Source: Paraescarpia echinospica (taxonomy: Eukaryota; Annelida; Polychaeta; Sabellida; Siboglinidae). Taken from it: 64,000 nucleotides of DNA. How positions within the stretch are numbered: the stretch's first letter is position 1; the number at the start of each line of letters is the position of its first letter. Of the stretch, positions 45,101 through 60,100 are shown piece after piece. Below the pieces are notes generated by a model that made no database searches, was not told the origin of the DNA, and was given only the letters and a program-made list of their open reading frames with translations. The DNA lies in the NCBI GenBank assembly GCA_020002185.1, contig CM034534.1:35387559-35451558 (forward strand). The letters are read 5' to 3'. The translations under genes were made by a program, and so were the position numbers.

Positions 45101-48100
45101 TGGTGATTTCTGCCCACTTTCTAACAGTGTCAATGATGGTGATGATGTCAGCCCCAGTTGCACTCATAAAATAATACACACAAATCGTGACGCAACACTC
45201 TGGTAGGCCTACCGATAGAATAAACTGCTACACAATAAAATCTCTCCAATATAATACTGCAATGACCATATGTATTGGGACATATAAAAATAATTCAATT
45301 ATCAGCTGTCCCGAAATATAGGGTGCACAAAATAATTCTCAGATTCACTATGCCAATACGTAGGGACACGAACGAATCCGTCATGTCGTCCCCATTTTAT
45401 TACCAACAACAACAGACATAATAAAGTAGATTATTATTTATAAAACTTTATTTCAACAACAACAGAAAATAAAGTAGCTAATTATGAAATTATAGATGTA
45501 TACAATTGTTGAAAAAGGGCAAGAAGAAGTGGAACACTTATAATTACATCCTTAGTGATGTGAAATGTTTAGTCTGTCTGGTACTGGTTCCCCACACTTG
45601 TTCAACGACTACTTACCGAGTGACAGGTTGTACTGTATTTGACCGCAGTACTGCCCACAGCCATCTCGGCCACATACAGAAATTCACTTGTTATTAAATT
45701 ATATCAGACACACTTGCAGAAATGCAACAAAACGTCATGTAATCCCCATTGAACTACCTCTGGTATTAACAGTGTCCCAATACATACGGTCATTACGGTA
45801 AACTACAACTGGGCCTAAAACAAAAATCGAGAAACCATTAAGATACATACTTGTGCAAGACGTTCACATTCCTTGACACAAAGGCATGGTACTGCTGCAC
45901 TTGCTCAGATGAGGCAAACTTCTTCTGTGCCAATGAGCACCCGTGGGGGTTCACACCTGACATGGCAGACATTTCAATAAGTTGGTGCACAGTTCAGAGG
46001 TCAAACACCCACCCACCCACACATGCACACGCAAACCCCCCCCACACACCCACTCACTACAACTGATTAACAATATGGTATAGAATAACTAAAATCATGA
46101 CAGACATTGGATGCACCCACCAGTCGTTAGGTAGTCGTCAAGGAGATCGGTTGCCATGGCAAGGCGACATTTGGCACTAATGAAAGTGAGGCTACAGAGG
46201 ACAGTCTCGAGCTCCTTGAAACAGCCAGCAGATGCCTGAAGACAAACACAGGGTAACTTATGTCCGGGCCAGTCAAGTTACTTAGTCTACTGGGCAAGTA
46301 CATCATACCGTTATGCTTAACATTTAAGAAAATGCTAAATAGAAACTAGTACCCAACACTATTCAAGAAGTGTTTATTCTAATGGAGGTGATTTTCATAA
46401 CATAAGGCAAAAGTACAAATAAAAAAATAGTTAACATTACACATATTTAAATAACAACCTTCACATTGCCTGTTTTCAGTTGATTAGTTCATGTCTTAAT
46501 GTCAATATTTATAGGGCTTACATACTCATTAACGGGTCATGAGGATGTCTTAAAAGTAAAACATTTTCCCACCCAAAGTAATAAAATTATTACAACTGAA
46601 TCAACAAGAACATGACAAGAAGTAGTATTCTATGAGTTATGGAACTGACACATCACACCAGGACCCACTATTATTGATAAATCCTCAAATGTGTCAAATT
46701 CTACAAATTCACACATGATCAGCATTTCTGATTAATATTTCAAATTCAACGAGGAGATAAAACACAGTAAATTCACATATTCTTATTCATTTTAGAATCC
46801 AATTAAGCAGAAATATTCTTCACCAAATAAAGCTGCTGCATAGGTTCTATTGCTACCACTTGGTGTATGTGATGTGGTTGCTATGGAGACATGACTGGGA
46901 GACTAACCAGATGGTACGGCAGCTCCTTGAAGGCCTGCGGACTGTTTCCTCGCCAGGAGTTGTCTCTCTTGCTGTCAGCTGCCAGGAAGTAGTAGCCTGA
47001 AGGGGGATATATGTAGACAGATGGATTGATGGATGGATGGACAGAGTGATGGACAGATAGATGGACGGATAGACAGATGGATGGACAGGTAGATGGATGG
47101 ACAGATGGATGGATGGACGAATAGATGAATGGACAGATTGATGGACAGATAGATGGATAGACAGCTGAACAGATAGATTGATGGACCGTTGGACAAATAG
47201 ATGGATGTACAGATGAACAGCTAGACTGATGGGCAGATAGATGGATGGACAGATAGATTGAAGGAAAGATTGATGGATAGATGGACGAATAGATGGATGG
47301 ACAGATGGACGGATAGACTGATGAACAGATAGATTGATGGCAGACGGACGAATAGATGGATGGACAGATGGATGGATGGACGAATAGATGGGTGGACAGA
47401 TGGATGGATGGACAGATGGACGGATGGACAGATGGACGGATGGACGGATAGATTGATGGACAGATAGATTGATGGGGAGATGGACGAATAGATTGATGGA
47501 CAGATGGACGGATAGACTGATGAACAGATGGACAGAGAGATAGATGGATGGATTTAGTGGAGGGACAGACAGATGGATGGACAGAACAGACTTGACAGAA
47601 CAAATTGACAGACAGACAGACCAATAAACAGGTGGACAGATAGACAGAAAGTCTGCATGTGAACGTGTTTAATAATAGCACAATAGCAAGACTGACGCTC
47701 AGTGCAATTTGTCATCGGGTCAGATATTGCATCACAAGTACATTATTTATATTGAATAAAGAGTAAATAGACACTGCTATCAATATGACATACAGACCTG
47801 CCATCAATGTGTGCAGTCGTGTCTCCATTTTCCCACCAGAGGGCTTTAAGTATCGCAACCAGATGGCACTACGCACGGCCGCGTGTGCAACACTCAGATT
47901 TGCAGTGCTGCAAAACATAACATGATAGAGAAGAGACATGTCGACACTGCTTCAGGCAAACCGTGAGGGGTGTACTCCTGTAAGAATGGTAATAGCGAGA
48001 CATACGACTCACAAACAAACTCCTATGACACGTTATGTCCACTGGTTAGTCACGCATGCTCAAAGGAACTCACCAAGTAAACTGCAACATATTGTTTTGA

Positions 48101-51100
48101 TCTCGTGAGACAATGCTACATAAAATATTATACAGATAAAATATTTGTCAGAGTTCCACTTTTGATTCCCTTTTCGCTGCCGGGAGCTATCTGGTGGCCA
48201 TAGCTAGATGGAGGAGTCAGCAGCAATAACTACACACTACACAACAGCGCTAGGCACATATGTAGACAGATTATAATTATAAGTTAATTTAACATAAATT
48301 GTGTGCGATTGTGTCTGTGTGTCTTACTAAAACGTGAGCTCTGATCAGAGTAGACGCCACTTGACAGATAAGCCATCGAGCTGCCCAAAACAGCCCATGC
48401 ATGCCCCAACAACGTGGACTTGGTATACCCCTTACCCATCTGAGGTGAATGGTCGCAGAAATCCTCGTATGGCGCTGATGAGCTGACACATGACAGCCGG
48501 GGGTAGTTTCTCGCACGGCCCAAGTTTCATGTTTCTCACATCTTCCAAGCAGAAAGTGCTTTGACGGTCCAACAGTCGGTTGTAACTCAACATCATGTGT
48601 AGATCATCCTCAGACAGCCCTGAAACATGGAATAATTGCAATGAAATTGTGACTTAAATAAATGTAGGTGATCATAAACTCTATTAAAATCCTTATCTGT
48701 ACACGGAGGTTAATTATGCCAACAGGTGGCGCCACATGTAGTATTAGAATAATGACCACTCACATGTGCCCATATTGGCACCCTTACCGATAATTACGTG
48801 ATTTCAATAATGCAAAATAGGCACATGATTTCCACTGTCTTCAGGTGAGTTTGGAGGAATTTTAATGAATCCGCTTTCTGATTACATTCCTTAATTGTAA
48901 CATTTTTTGGATATAATCCTGGATCTCCCCGATGGATTGTGTGCACATTTCATGTTGGACACAGACCCCTCATGAAATATCATACTTTAATTAACTGGCA
49001 TATCTTAAAAACTACTTGTCCTACCAAGACCAAATGTGCAGTGTAATAAGCCTATACTGAAAGATGATCACATTAAACAGTAATAAATCTATTATTATTT
49101 ATCATTATGTGCACTTTTGCGTGGCAGACGTTTGCGTCTGTTTCACTTGTGCCATTCCACAAGAAATGTAACCTCACAGTTCTTTTGCAGAAGTAGAGTT
49201 AATAGATTATAAATAAATAAAATATATACATAAATTAGCGTTAGTCGTTAGCGATCTCTCTGCCAAGCAAGCTGGCGTGATGCACTCGATCGTCGAGGAA
49301 AGAACGAGAAGAGCTGATGACGTCCATGTCATCAGCGTACTCGATGTCCAGCGGTAGGATGGTGTTGGCTGGTGGACATGTTGGGAGGCGCGAATGAAGG
49401 TCATGGAGTGCTGCTTCGAGGTACACAGTGAAAAGCACCAGGCTGAGGCTGCCTCCTTGCGGCGTCCCGATGGATGTCACGAATCAATGGCGGTGAGTAG
49501 GAAGCAAATCATCTGCAGTTCTGACTCGCCGAGGAATGTTTGTAGCATATCAAGCAGCTTGTTGCGACGTATGGTGTCAAAGGCGCGACTCACGTCGATG
49601 CCGTGGAATTTGATTGACACGTGCTGACGCTGCACTTTTGCATATAGCCAACAATACCCGAAGACTACATCAGCCATGCTGCATCCGCGTCGGAATCCTG
49701 ATTGCAACGGCGACAGGTAATCATCAACTTTTGGCACGATTTTCGATAGAATGAGGAAAGACAGTGTCTTTCGGTGTATTGATAGTAAAACTATCAGACG
49801 CACACTTGTTAGTTGACCTATCGGTTTGCCGGGCTTCTGTACCAACATGAGAAAACCTTTGCCTAGGTCGAGCGGTTCATATTTTTCCAGCGCACTGTTG
49901 AAGATGCTGGCAATCGTGTCTGCTAGTAGGCCAGCCATGCATTTGACGAATTCGGCTGGTATGTTGTCATGACCGCTAGCTCAGCCACTGTTAAATTTCC
50001 CGATCACTTGCTTGACCTTTTCGGTTGTGATAGGGTTTGCCTTATATGGCTGGGTCGTTGAACTGGCAGCTGAAGTATTCAGTGACCTGTGCGTTCAGTT
50101 TGGCTGCTTTGCAAATAATGCGTCCAGCGTCGTCGTGGATTGTTAGCTTGGCAGCAGGTTTCCTTGTCATATCATGAACAGCATGAAACATTTTGCGCCA
50201 TTGTGGAGAAGTTCAACTTCTGTCGCTAGCCTGTCTAGTCTTACTGAGGCATTATCGCGAGCTTTTCAGTGCATTGCGTGCAAGATCGTGTTGCACTGGC
50301 GCTTCAGTTCGCATTGACAGATGGTGTTTGGAGTGTTCTGCAGCCATAGTTTCAACTTGCGTTGTTCCGCTGACATTGTCGCCATTTCAGCACAGTGTGG
50401 AACACCTCGTCTGGCCGCCTGGGCTGTTTTAATCGATGGTCAGTTCTGCCGCCGACTTCAGGACATGTTTTATCATGTACCATCTCGAACTGGCTGAAGT
50501 GTTCATGTTAACTTCCGACAGCACTTCCGACACGTCACAAAACCATGTGCGGAAAGATCGCTAGCTAATAACTCGGTGTTGTAGTGAATGCGTTTCGCCC
50601 AGCGCGATTTCTCGATTCAAACTCAAAAGTAGTAATCAAAGTAGTCAATTTGCATAATGATAATAATGTAACCAGATAATTCTTGGACATTTTTATTGGT
50701 GTAGTTTTGTGGAACATTCCATGGAAATTTGAATTAATATATATCATTTTATTTGTAATTTGAATGTTTTCCTCATAATTTGAACATTTCAAGGAAGCAA
50801 CATACACATTGTGAACAATGTTTTGGAGTTGTTAAACACAATTTGGCAGGCAGTATACATTGAACATATTTACTCCAGTATTAAAAACATTACGTTACAA
50901 ACTTATGGAGAGACAAGGTTGGTTTAACTACGGTCTGTCTGCTCTGGAATCAACTTCGTTGCTCTCAACTGTCCCCAGTATACTGGCAATGCTCTGACAA
51001 TGTCACCTCCTCTAGACAGCTGCAACAAGATATGAACAATTATGTGCTGACATTTTCTTTGTTCAGTAGCTGGAGCATGGCTGAATGCTTCCGAGAAACG

Positions 51101-54100
51101 TCTTCCCCCAGGGAGTAAAGTGTAAAGTGCTTTGAGCAGTCATAAGGTTTCGATACCAAGCTATACAATAACCTTTACTACATAAACTACACATGTTGTC
51201 AACATACCATTCCTTGTGGAGACAAGGAGAGACAACGCCGTGGCTATGAGGTTGTTCTCTCCTATGTCTTCCTCCAGTCGAGTCAGTACCACTTGTAGCA
51301 GTTGAGGCAGTGTGTGAGGCAGAGCCTTCAACTTCTCACTCACCTGCAGACAGCAACCACACATGATTAGTTTTGGATGACTTGTCGACAACAATAAATT
51401 TGATATGGAAAAATCAGATTATAAGGTACAAATTTCTGTCAAAATAAAAAAATTATGGGACATGACCTACACAGCTGATATCTTGATGGGACATGACCTA
51501 CACAGCTGATATCTTGATGGGACATGACCTACACAGCTGATATCTTGATGGGACATGACCTACACAGCTGATATCTTGATGGAACATGACCTACACAGCT
51601 GATACCTTGATGGGACATGACCTACACAGCTGATATCTTGATGGGACATGACCTACACATCTGATACCTTGAGTGAAAGCTTGTCCTGTCAATGATGAAT
51701 TGTTATGCCAGGAGCTCAGCCATTTTTGCTATACATAATCTACTCTATTCTGTTAAAAAGAATAGCACGGCGCCAGGAAATGTCATTTGAGCTTCCACCG
51801 ACATATTTTATTATTGACTAAATGCAAAGAGATAGTAATCAAGGTTGCTCTAAATTAACTTTTCATTGTACCTGTGTGCATGGTTTAGTTGACACACAGC
51901 CAAATTATGGAATGACCTGCCCGAGAATATTAAACAACTCAATGCACTCAGCTCATTAAAGCAATTGAAGAAACATCTTAACGTCAGCAAATGAGGAATA
52001 ATGTGAAGGTGTCATTCTCTGTCTTACTAATGACTTGCGATACATTAACAACTGTAATATTTTATACTTTTTTGTGTAGCTTTATTAAGTGTTTTAAATA
52101 GCCCTTTGATATTATTAACTTGTTAAGTATACATGTATATATATATATATATAACTAATTTATGCAAATATATGTAAAGTACCTGAGAACCATTTTATTT
52201 TAAGTAGATTCAGGTGCAATATACATTCCTATTTTTATCGATATATTTGTGATTAACAAAATATGTTGACGTTTGACAAAATGAGTAAATATAATTAAAC
52301 ACCATTCATTGTACATTGCCAATAAAGCTTTGTGTGGCAAAATGAGCTGACTGTAAAATGTAGCTTACATATTAGCTGTCATCATAATATTAATAAGGCT
52401 AGACAACCGTTAATAGAGTATACCTTCTCAAAGACACCAAACACTCGGAGCTCTTCACACGCAAGTTGTAGGAACAGGGGAGAATCTGCCTCCCTCTTTG
52501 TTGTCAGCAGTTTCATCTACAACAGAATTTCCACAAACATAGTTGCTTTGCTGATAAACAGTATATACTAAAGCTAGAGCAAGTGGTGAATGATGTCTTC
52601 AGCAACAGTACTTTAGTGTTATAACTGATTTCACTTACTTGCAGCTTTTTTATTTCTGTATAAAAAATTACAATGCTAAAACATGAACACATCTTTATAT
52701 TCACCCAACTGATAAACCAAGTTAATATTATTCCTTTATAAAGAGAAATGTTTACCCTTCGTCAGCAATAACCAGACTAAATTGTACATTGTTTATGGTC
52801 AACTACATTAAAACAATCAAAACACATTAAAAAACTATGAATAGATATAACAAAACCAGTTTGACTGATTGTTTATTTCTTCTAAATAAAATTATTTCTG
52901 CTGGTGTTGGTGAAACAGGATAAGCGGAAATGTCCAGTTTTTAGATGAGGTATCAAAACATAACAATTGCTAATGATAACAAGAACAGTTCCTTGTTGTG
53001 TTATTAATGTCTTTGTAGCTAATCACTGTTGTAACAAATAAATAAATAAACTAAAAAAGTAAATTAAAAATAAAATAAAAGTCATCCAAGACAATGGTCA
53101 CCTGGTTGTTAAATGGAGACTCGTCCAGCTGTTTGCGGTGGACAGCAAGCATCTCACGTGCGACGTCAGATTTCTCAAGGCAGTCAAGCTGACCTACTTT
53201 GAGGTGGACAGTGTTGTCACGGTGACACAGTCGCTGGTGACACCTGGTGTCAGACTGGCAGCTCACTACGAGGATGACGTTCTGCAGACAAATGTGAATC
53301 ACGCATACAAACATTTATGCAAGAAACAACACGGAGACCAATGTAGATATGAAAAGGCCAAATGTATGACGTTTATTAGGGGGGTCCAGTGTGTAAGCCC
53401 TTTTTGGCACACTGTGACGGTTTAAGTGAACGAAATGTGGACTCTACAACCCAATGCCAGGCCTGTGACTGAGCCCATGCTAGTCTCCTGAACATCAGGC
53501 TGCTAGAGAGCCCACATTTCCACATATAACGCAGCAGCAGCGATATTCCTAGAACAAATGGGAAAAACATGTACAACTGATTTAACTAACAAGTGCCTTT
53601 GCAAATTGCCACACTGAATACCAGACTACCTGCTGCTGACTATACTAATGGTAAAACTATAACCCCATAGGTGGGGGCAATACGCCGCACTTCACTCTGA
53701 TAGATACAATATGTTGATCCTAAATCGAAAGTGGAAAGAAGCATGCGGTCCCTTGCAATAAAACCCCGTGAACACATCCGGTGCAAACCCTATGCTCACA
53801 TTCATCTATAAAATTGGGGAAAGCATCGGGCCATACAACCGCTTTCCACTAACGATGTACAAGTAAACTACACATTACATTTGGACGGAGAGTTGGGAGG
53901 AGGGTGGGTCGAAATTGGCAAAACGTCTGGTCCTGTATGCTTTCGCAAGATGGAGTGCGGATTAGACCAAAAACGGCACAGGGTCGCGGCCCTGTGCGCG
54001 CTGATTGGGCGGATAAATTAGCCAATCAGCAGCCTCCGTGCCGTTATCTTGCACAAAGTCCAGTATGCAAATCGGCTGTGCCTGATGTGCATACCATCAT

Positions 54101-57100
54101 TTGTTCCATATAACTGTACATAATTCATACCAAATAATACATACAGTGGCCCCTTGAACTACTGATGTAAGGAAAATCCGCTTAAAAAGAACAAATTTGA
54201 AATCTTCGTCCTGACCTGCAGTGTTTTATCTATGCTTTGATATAAGAATCGTTTTAACCAAGTGCCAGTAATTATTCCTGTAGTTTTACTTGTTATAATT
54301 TTACTGTAACAATTTGCACAGTCATCGCGGTCACTGTCGTACATTTAGAACAGTCATGCGAACCATAATCACAGATAGACTTTTGGAATTGTATAAATCA
54401 TATACAGTGTATATACAAACATAAACAATAAATAGGACATTCTATAAAATAATCCTGTGGGGTGGGGGGAGCCATTATTTCATAATGGCCTGGTGTGGTT
54501 GTTTCCCCCCACCTTTGCTGATGTCTAGTATTTAGTTTAGTTAATTATCGAAGCTAACAGAAATGCTTAGATCGATTGGATTATGTATTCATGTATTTTA
54601 TTTTGGCTTTTTGTTATTATAAAGCTCATATACAAACTCACCTTTGCTTTATGTGTTATCAGCAAACTAGCCACGATTCCTAGTATGTTTAGAGAGATAG
54701 CTTCGTGCCACAAAAAAAATAATATACAATTCCGGGTTGTGGAGGTAGTGGAGCCAAATAAGGCAATTAAGGCTGCAACCAGTTGATTTAAATAGCAATG
54801 TGTAAGATTAAGTAATGATTAAGTGAACTAACACTGCATTGCATTTTATCTATGCTCAGCATGCGGAAGAAACTATCCAATGTATATATTATTATTGGAC
54901 AATAAATTTGTATTGTATGTATCATATTGTATTGGTTGCTGTCAACACCAAAATATGACGGGACACGTGTAGTACTAGTAGATATACCAACACAGGCTGT
55001 CCCTATGGCTCATATACCAAAAGAATATGAAATTAATTTAACATGTGATACACCACCTCGGGTATGGAGTCTGGAATCCAGTGAAGTTGATGTGTCTCGT
55101 GATCTTCAGAAAGTAGGTCAAGGCCATCAATGAAGATGACAAGTGGCGAGTCGCAGTGGAGTGCCGCATCTCGCAGGAGGCTGACAAGCTGCTGCTGTAG
55201 GTTCCTGCAGCAACAAGAACAAACCTTCAGGCTAGTCTCCCTCTGCAAAAAACCTAATGCTAGTCTCTCTATATATGAAAGACATCAGGCTAGTAGTCCA
55301 AGAGCCAGGGGTCATTTATTTGCTTGAAATGACCAGGTGTCTGGTGGGTATTTCTGAATAGCCGTACAGTTGTGCTGTTCAAAACACAGCGTCTTAAGGT
55401 TCCCGAGCGGTGGATTGACATGCTAGGGGATGATAAATGAGAATTATGTGTGAATTAAAAAAAAATGGGGGTAGGGGTAAATAGAAGTCCATTTCACCAA
55501 CACAGATCTTCCAAACTATAACAAATATGAAAAAAGTACATCATTGGAAAGGTATTTGAATACTCTTTCCAATAATGTCATAACAAATGTGTAATTTTTA
55601 TGTCAGTATGACGTCATATGTGTACTATGCTATAAATTACTCTACATTTTAGTCCATAGTTCACATAGGTGTAACCCTCTTATTTAGCGAATTTCCACAA
55701 CAAGTTTTTCAAGATGGTGACAACATACACATGTAAAATCCAGTTGTTTTCCCACCTGGTAGTTTTTACTGATTTATTACAATAAGTGAGATTAGTGAAA
55801 TAAGGGGGTGGGGGTAGATATTAGTGAAATAAGGGGGTGGGGGTAGATATGAGTCCATTTCATCAATCCATATCAGTCTATAGCAAATGAGGTATCGTTA
55901 GAAGATATTTGAATTGTTGTTCCAAATATGTCATAATTATTAGGTAATGATGATGTAATGACGTCACAATGATGTCATATCTTAACTATTATATATAAAT
56001 CAGTTCACATTTTAGTCCATAGTTCAGATACAAGAAAGACATCCAGCAAGTATCTCTATGAAAGATTGCTGGAAGTTACTATATACAGGTATTAAGAATC
56101 AATGCCAATATTAGAGACTCTGGTTTGGTGTGTTTGTGTGATGATATAAAAATGAACTGCTCTATGTGGGGGTGAAGTGTTTCAGGCAGTCCTGGTTAGC
56201 ATACCATATTGGAATATTGTGTCTTTATCTAGCCATCCATACACAACTCACTTGTAGCCCTCGGCCAGTTGAATGTTGAGGTTAAAGCGACCCACAAGTT
56301 CATGACAGAGTCGTCGCACCATTGCTGCTACATTGGTGGAAGCAGGTCCGGCTCCAACAAAGTGTACCAATACGTTTGCTGCACAGGCGCACCATGTTGA
56401 CTCCGTGTATTCATGCGCCATGGCCGCCTACAGGCAAACATAGGTTTTTAGTAAGTTTTGCAAATTTGTATAACCTCCATACTCATGACATTTTCTTACA
56501 CAATTTACAAAATTTGGTGGCTTAATTAGTTTTGCAACTGTGTTGTAACAGTAGCTCGTTTAGTACGAATTATTGCAGAATTTCACGTCACATTATTCTT
56601 CATCTTTGCATGATTCCTTAGTGGATCCGGTGGATTTTCTTGTTAAACATAACTTGACAAACTCACCTCAATATGGGTTTCTAAAAGCATGCTGAATGCT
56701 TCCCAGAGAAGTTGAGGTGGTGTTCGATTGAACAGGTCTGCCAGGGAGTAAAGCGCTTTGAGCAGTCCTGAGGACTGGATACTGCACTATATAAGAACTT
56801 ACCTTTATCTTTAAAAGCAAGGTTATGCTTAACATATGTTATGTTATTTGGAAGATATCACTAAGTGGGTAGACGAGGGATCACCAGTAGATATCATCTA
56901 CTTAGATTTTCAGAAAGATTTCGAGAAAGTACCACATCGAAGATTACTGCTTAAACTATAGGCCCATGACACAAGGCATGGTATAATAAACTGGATAAAA
57001 AAATGGCTGATTAACAGAAGACAACGGGTAGTAGTTGATTGAGAGGCCTCAAAGTGGAAATCAGTTTTGAGTGGGGTACCACAGGGATCAGTACTAGGAC

Positions 57101-60100
57101 CTACATTATTCTTAATATATATATATATATATACGATTTGGATGATGATATAACAAGCAAGATGTTGAAATTTGTGGATGATACAAAAGTGTTTAGAATG
57201 AACGTGATGGAGATAGACAGCATTTAAAAGATGATCTTAACAGGTTGATAAAATGGCCTGAAATGTGGCAAATGTTGTTAAATTTTGGGAAATGTAAATG
57301 CCTCCACACAGGACATGGGAACGAATATGTATAATATACAATGGGGGTACTATACTAAGTACTACTGTAAAAGAAAAGGACTTTGGGTTAACCATTAGTG
57401 CTGATATGAAGGTTTCAGAGCAGTGTGGAATTGCAGCTTCAAAGGGATATCAAATCCTTGGATTAATTAGGTGAAATATCATATAAAAAAAAAGAACAAA
57501 TAATACTGCTGTACCAAACAACAGTTAGGCTTCATTTAAAATATTGTATACAAGCGTGGAGGCCATATCACAAGAAGGACATAGATATGCTAGAAAGAGT
57601 ACAGAGGAGAATGACTAAAATTATACCAAAACTGAGGTATCTTAGTTATGAAATATGTCTACAAGAATGTGGTTTAACAACACTAGAGACCAGGAGATTG
57701 AGAGGAGATCAGATAGAAGTGTCTAAAATATTGAATGGTTATGAAAATATTGATAATAATATTTGTTTCTCAGTTAAGAAAGATAGAAGGACTAGAGGAC
57801 ATGAAGTTACATTAGTATTGGTGCAGTGTAGATTAGATATAAGAAAGTTCTCATTTTCACAAAGGACTGTAAATAAACGGAACAGATTAGCTGCTGATTG
57901 TGTGGGTGCTAGTAGCATGAATATGTTTAAAAATAAAATTGAGACACACCTCAGAAGGGCGGGATACATGTAGATAAAAAGGGTTGGACTCTCAATAAGC
58001 CAAAGGACTTCCTTGTCCATCTGCCGTCTAGAGTTAATTCCCTGGGTGGCAATCTTGTTAAATCTTTTCTTGTTAAATACGAGGTATTACGTATCACTGT
58101 CATAACTAATTAATAAAATAGTAAAATTGTTACAACCAATCTATCATAAACTACAATACATTTCACAATTACAAATGATCACTGTAACTATAAGATCATT
58201 TTATGTATTGACTTCTGCAATCAGTTAATTAATTAATAAACCTAACACAGGTAATATAATGGTCACATACTACTTAATTAATATCTTTGCTTTGAAAGCA
58301 ATCATACTTCTCACATATGCAGCTATCGGTACTGAGAGTTTGCTACATGTAGAAAAATTCAAAATATCGAGGATACATGTCCCGACCCACCATGATGGCC
58401 GTCTTGCCAACGCCCGGTCTCCCTGACAACACCAGAACACCCCCTGTCATGTCCTGTAGCTTCTGCAGACACTGTCTCAGCAGAAGCTGGCGTCCTGTGA
58501 AGTTCTCCTGCAGCGACGCCATGAAGGCATCATGTTGCGCTGACTCGTGCGATACGTCATCCAGTGCTGCCACCTAGAGTAATAATAACTGTTTATTTCA
58601 GATGGCAGGTATTGGCTGTGGTTTTGGAAGCCATATGCAACTGCCTTTTATCTTAAAGGGAGACATTCTATTCCACAAACCAGAATTAGCCAGTGTAGTA
58701 ATTTGTAACAGGAAGTCTGCCGTGTTGAATGTGGGAAAATGGAAAAATTTTGAACATCAAACGTCGGCTATTTTGCCAATATAGCTTGTTTTGAAACTGG
58801 ATTTTTAGTTTACTAATTGAAAATGCTCCAGCGTCGTATCTTCCAAATTGCGAAAGTTGTTATGGGCTTACTAAACACAATCTGGTGGATAGCATACCTT
58901 CAACATAGTTATTAGTCTTGAGAACATTATATTAATTAATAAATGAAAAACTAGGAACTCCTTTTAATACACCCGGTAAGTTGGGTCTTCACTTTTACGT
59001 GACAAAACAATGTGTAATCATGTAGTTGTAATCAGATGAATGGCGTACTTACATCAGTTGGGTATTGTGTCGATATCGCATTGGACAAGTTCACAAGAAC
59101 ACGCTGACCAAACAACTCCAGTCCTGCAACAACTGGTTTACCCTCGACCACCCCACCCCAGTGACAGGGGTAACTGGAACAAACATGTGACATCAGTTAA
59201 ATGGGTTCACATGGGGAACTCACTAACACATTCCAGTAACAAAATGTAATTATCCCCTGACCAAAATGGCAATAGATATCAATATATATCAGTCAGATTT
59301 TTACAACGGTCTTTCAGTTCAGTCCCATTCACTCTAGATCAGCCCAATTCACTCTATGTCGGTCAAGTGCATCCAATCCACTCTTTTTATATCAAATTCA
59401 GGGTGAAAATATAAACTGGCACATTGTACAAGATCTTTGGAGATTTGGCACAACATTAATTACTGGGTGATTGTAACAGCCATGGAAATGTACTTCATAT
59501 CTGACAAAACATCAACTGTCCTTGAGAACATCTATTTCACCCAGACTTTTCTGTGTGCAATAGCAGAGAAACATATATTTAAAAATGTTACTTTCAACAA
59601 TCACCCCCTAGAGCCTCTTCGTACCTGTCGTAGACCTCCAGTCGACTGGTACGGAGACGATCTTTGAGGTTCGCCAATCGCTTGGCGGCATCTGAGTTCT
59701 CTGTAGCAAAGTCTGTCTTCCACTGCTTGGGGATATCACTGAAAGACAGAATGTGAACTGAGCTTTGTGTTGGTACAGGTGCATGTGTTGTAAAAAAACA
59801 CTGAACATAATAATTTTCTTAACTTTAATAATTGATCCTAATTGCCCTTTTTTCAAAATGCATTCAGCAAGAAATTAAATTTTGATGCATTGGTCATTGG
59901 CATCAAAACATGGTGAATAGTCTCTGAAAACCTCCAACTGCACCTTCTTGAGACTTGCAAAATACTGAAACTTCAAACGACACTCCTGGGCCCAGTGTCA
60001 TGAAGCGGCTAAGAACGTTCTTAACGCTAAGATGATTGTCGTAGTAAATTACGCGATTTTTTTAATATGAGCAAACATAGACGTTACGCAAAACACGTGA

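Noticed and set aside
44298..45117. Ser/Val and Cys-rich frames on both strands
   Set aside because: 24-bp GACAC-rich array.
53376..53576. 66-codon minus-strand frame
   Set aside because: No domain recognised, no splice fit with TEP1 exons.
53640..53870. Possible small nuclear RNA-like sequence
   Set aside because: Short pairing segments exist but no match to conserved U-RNA elements that I can identify.
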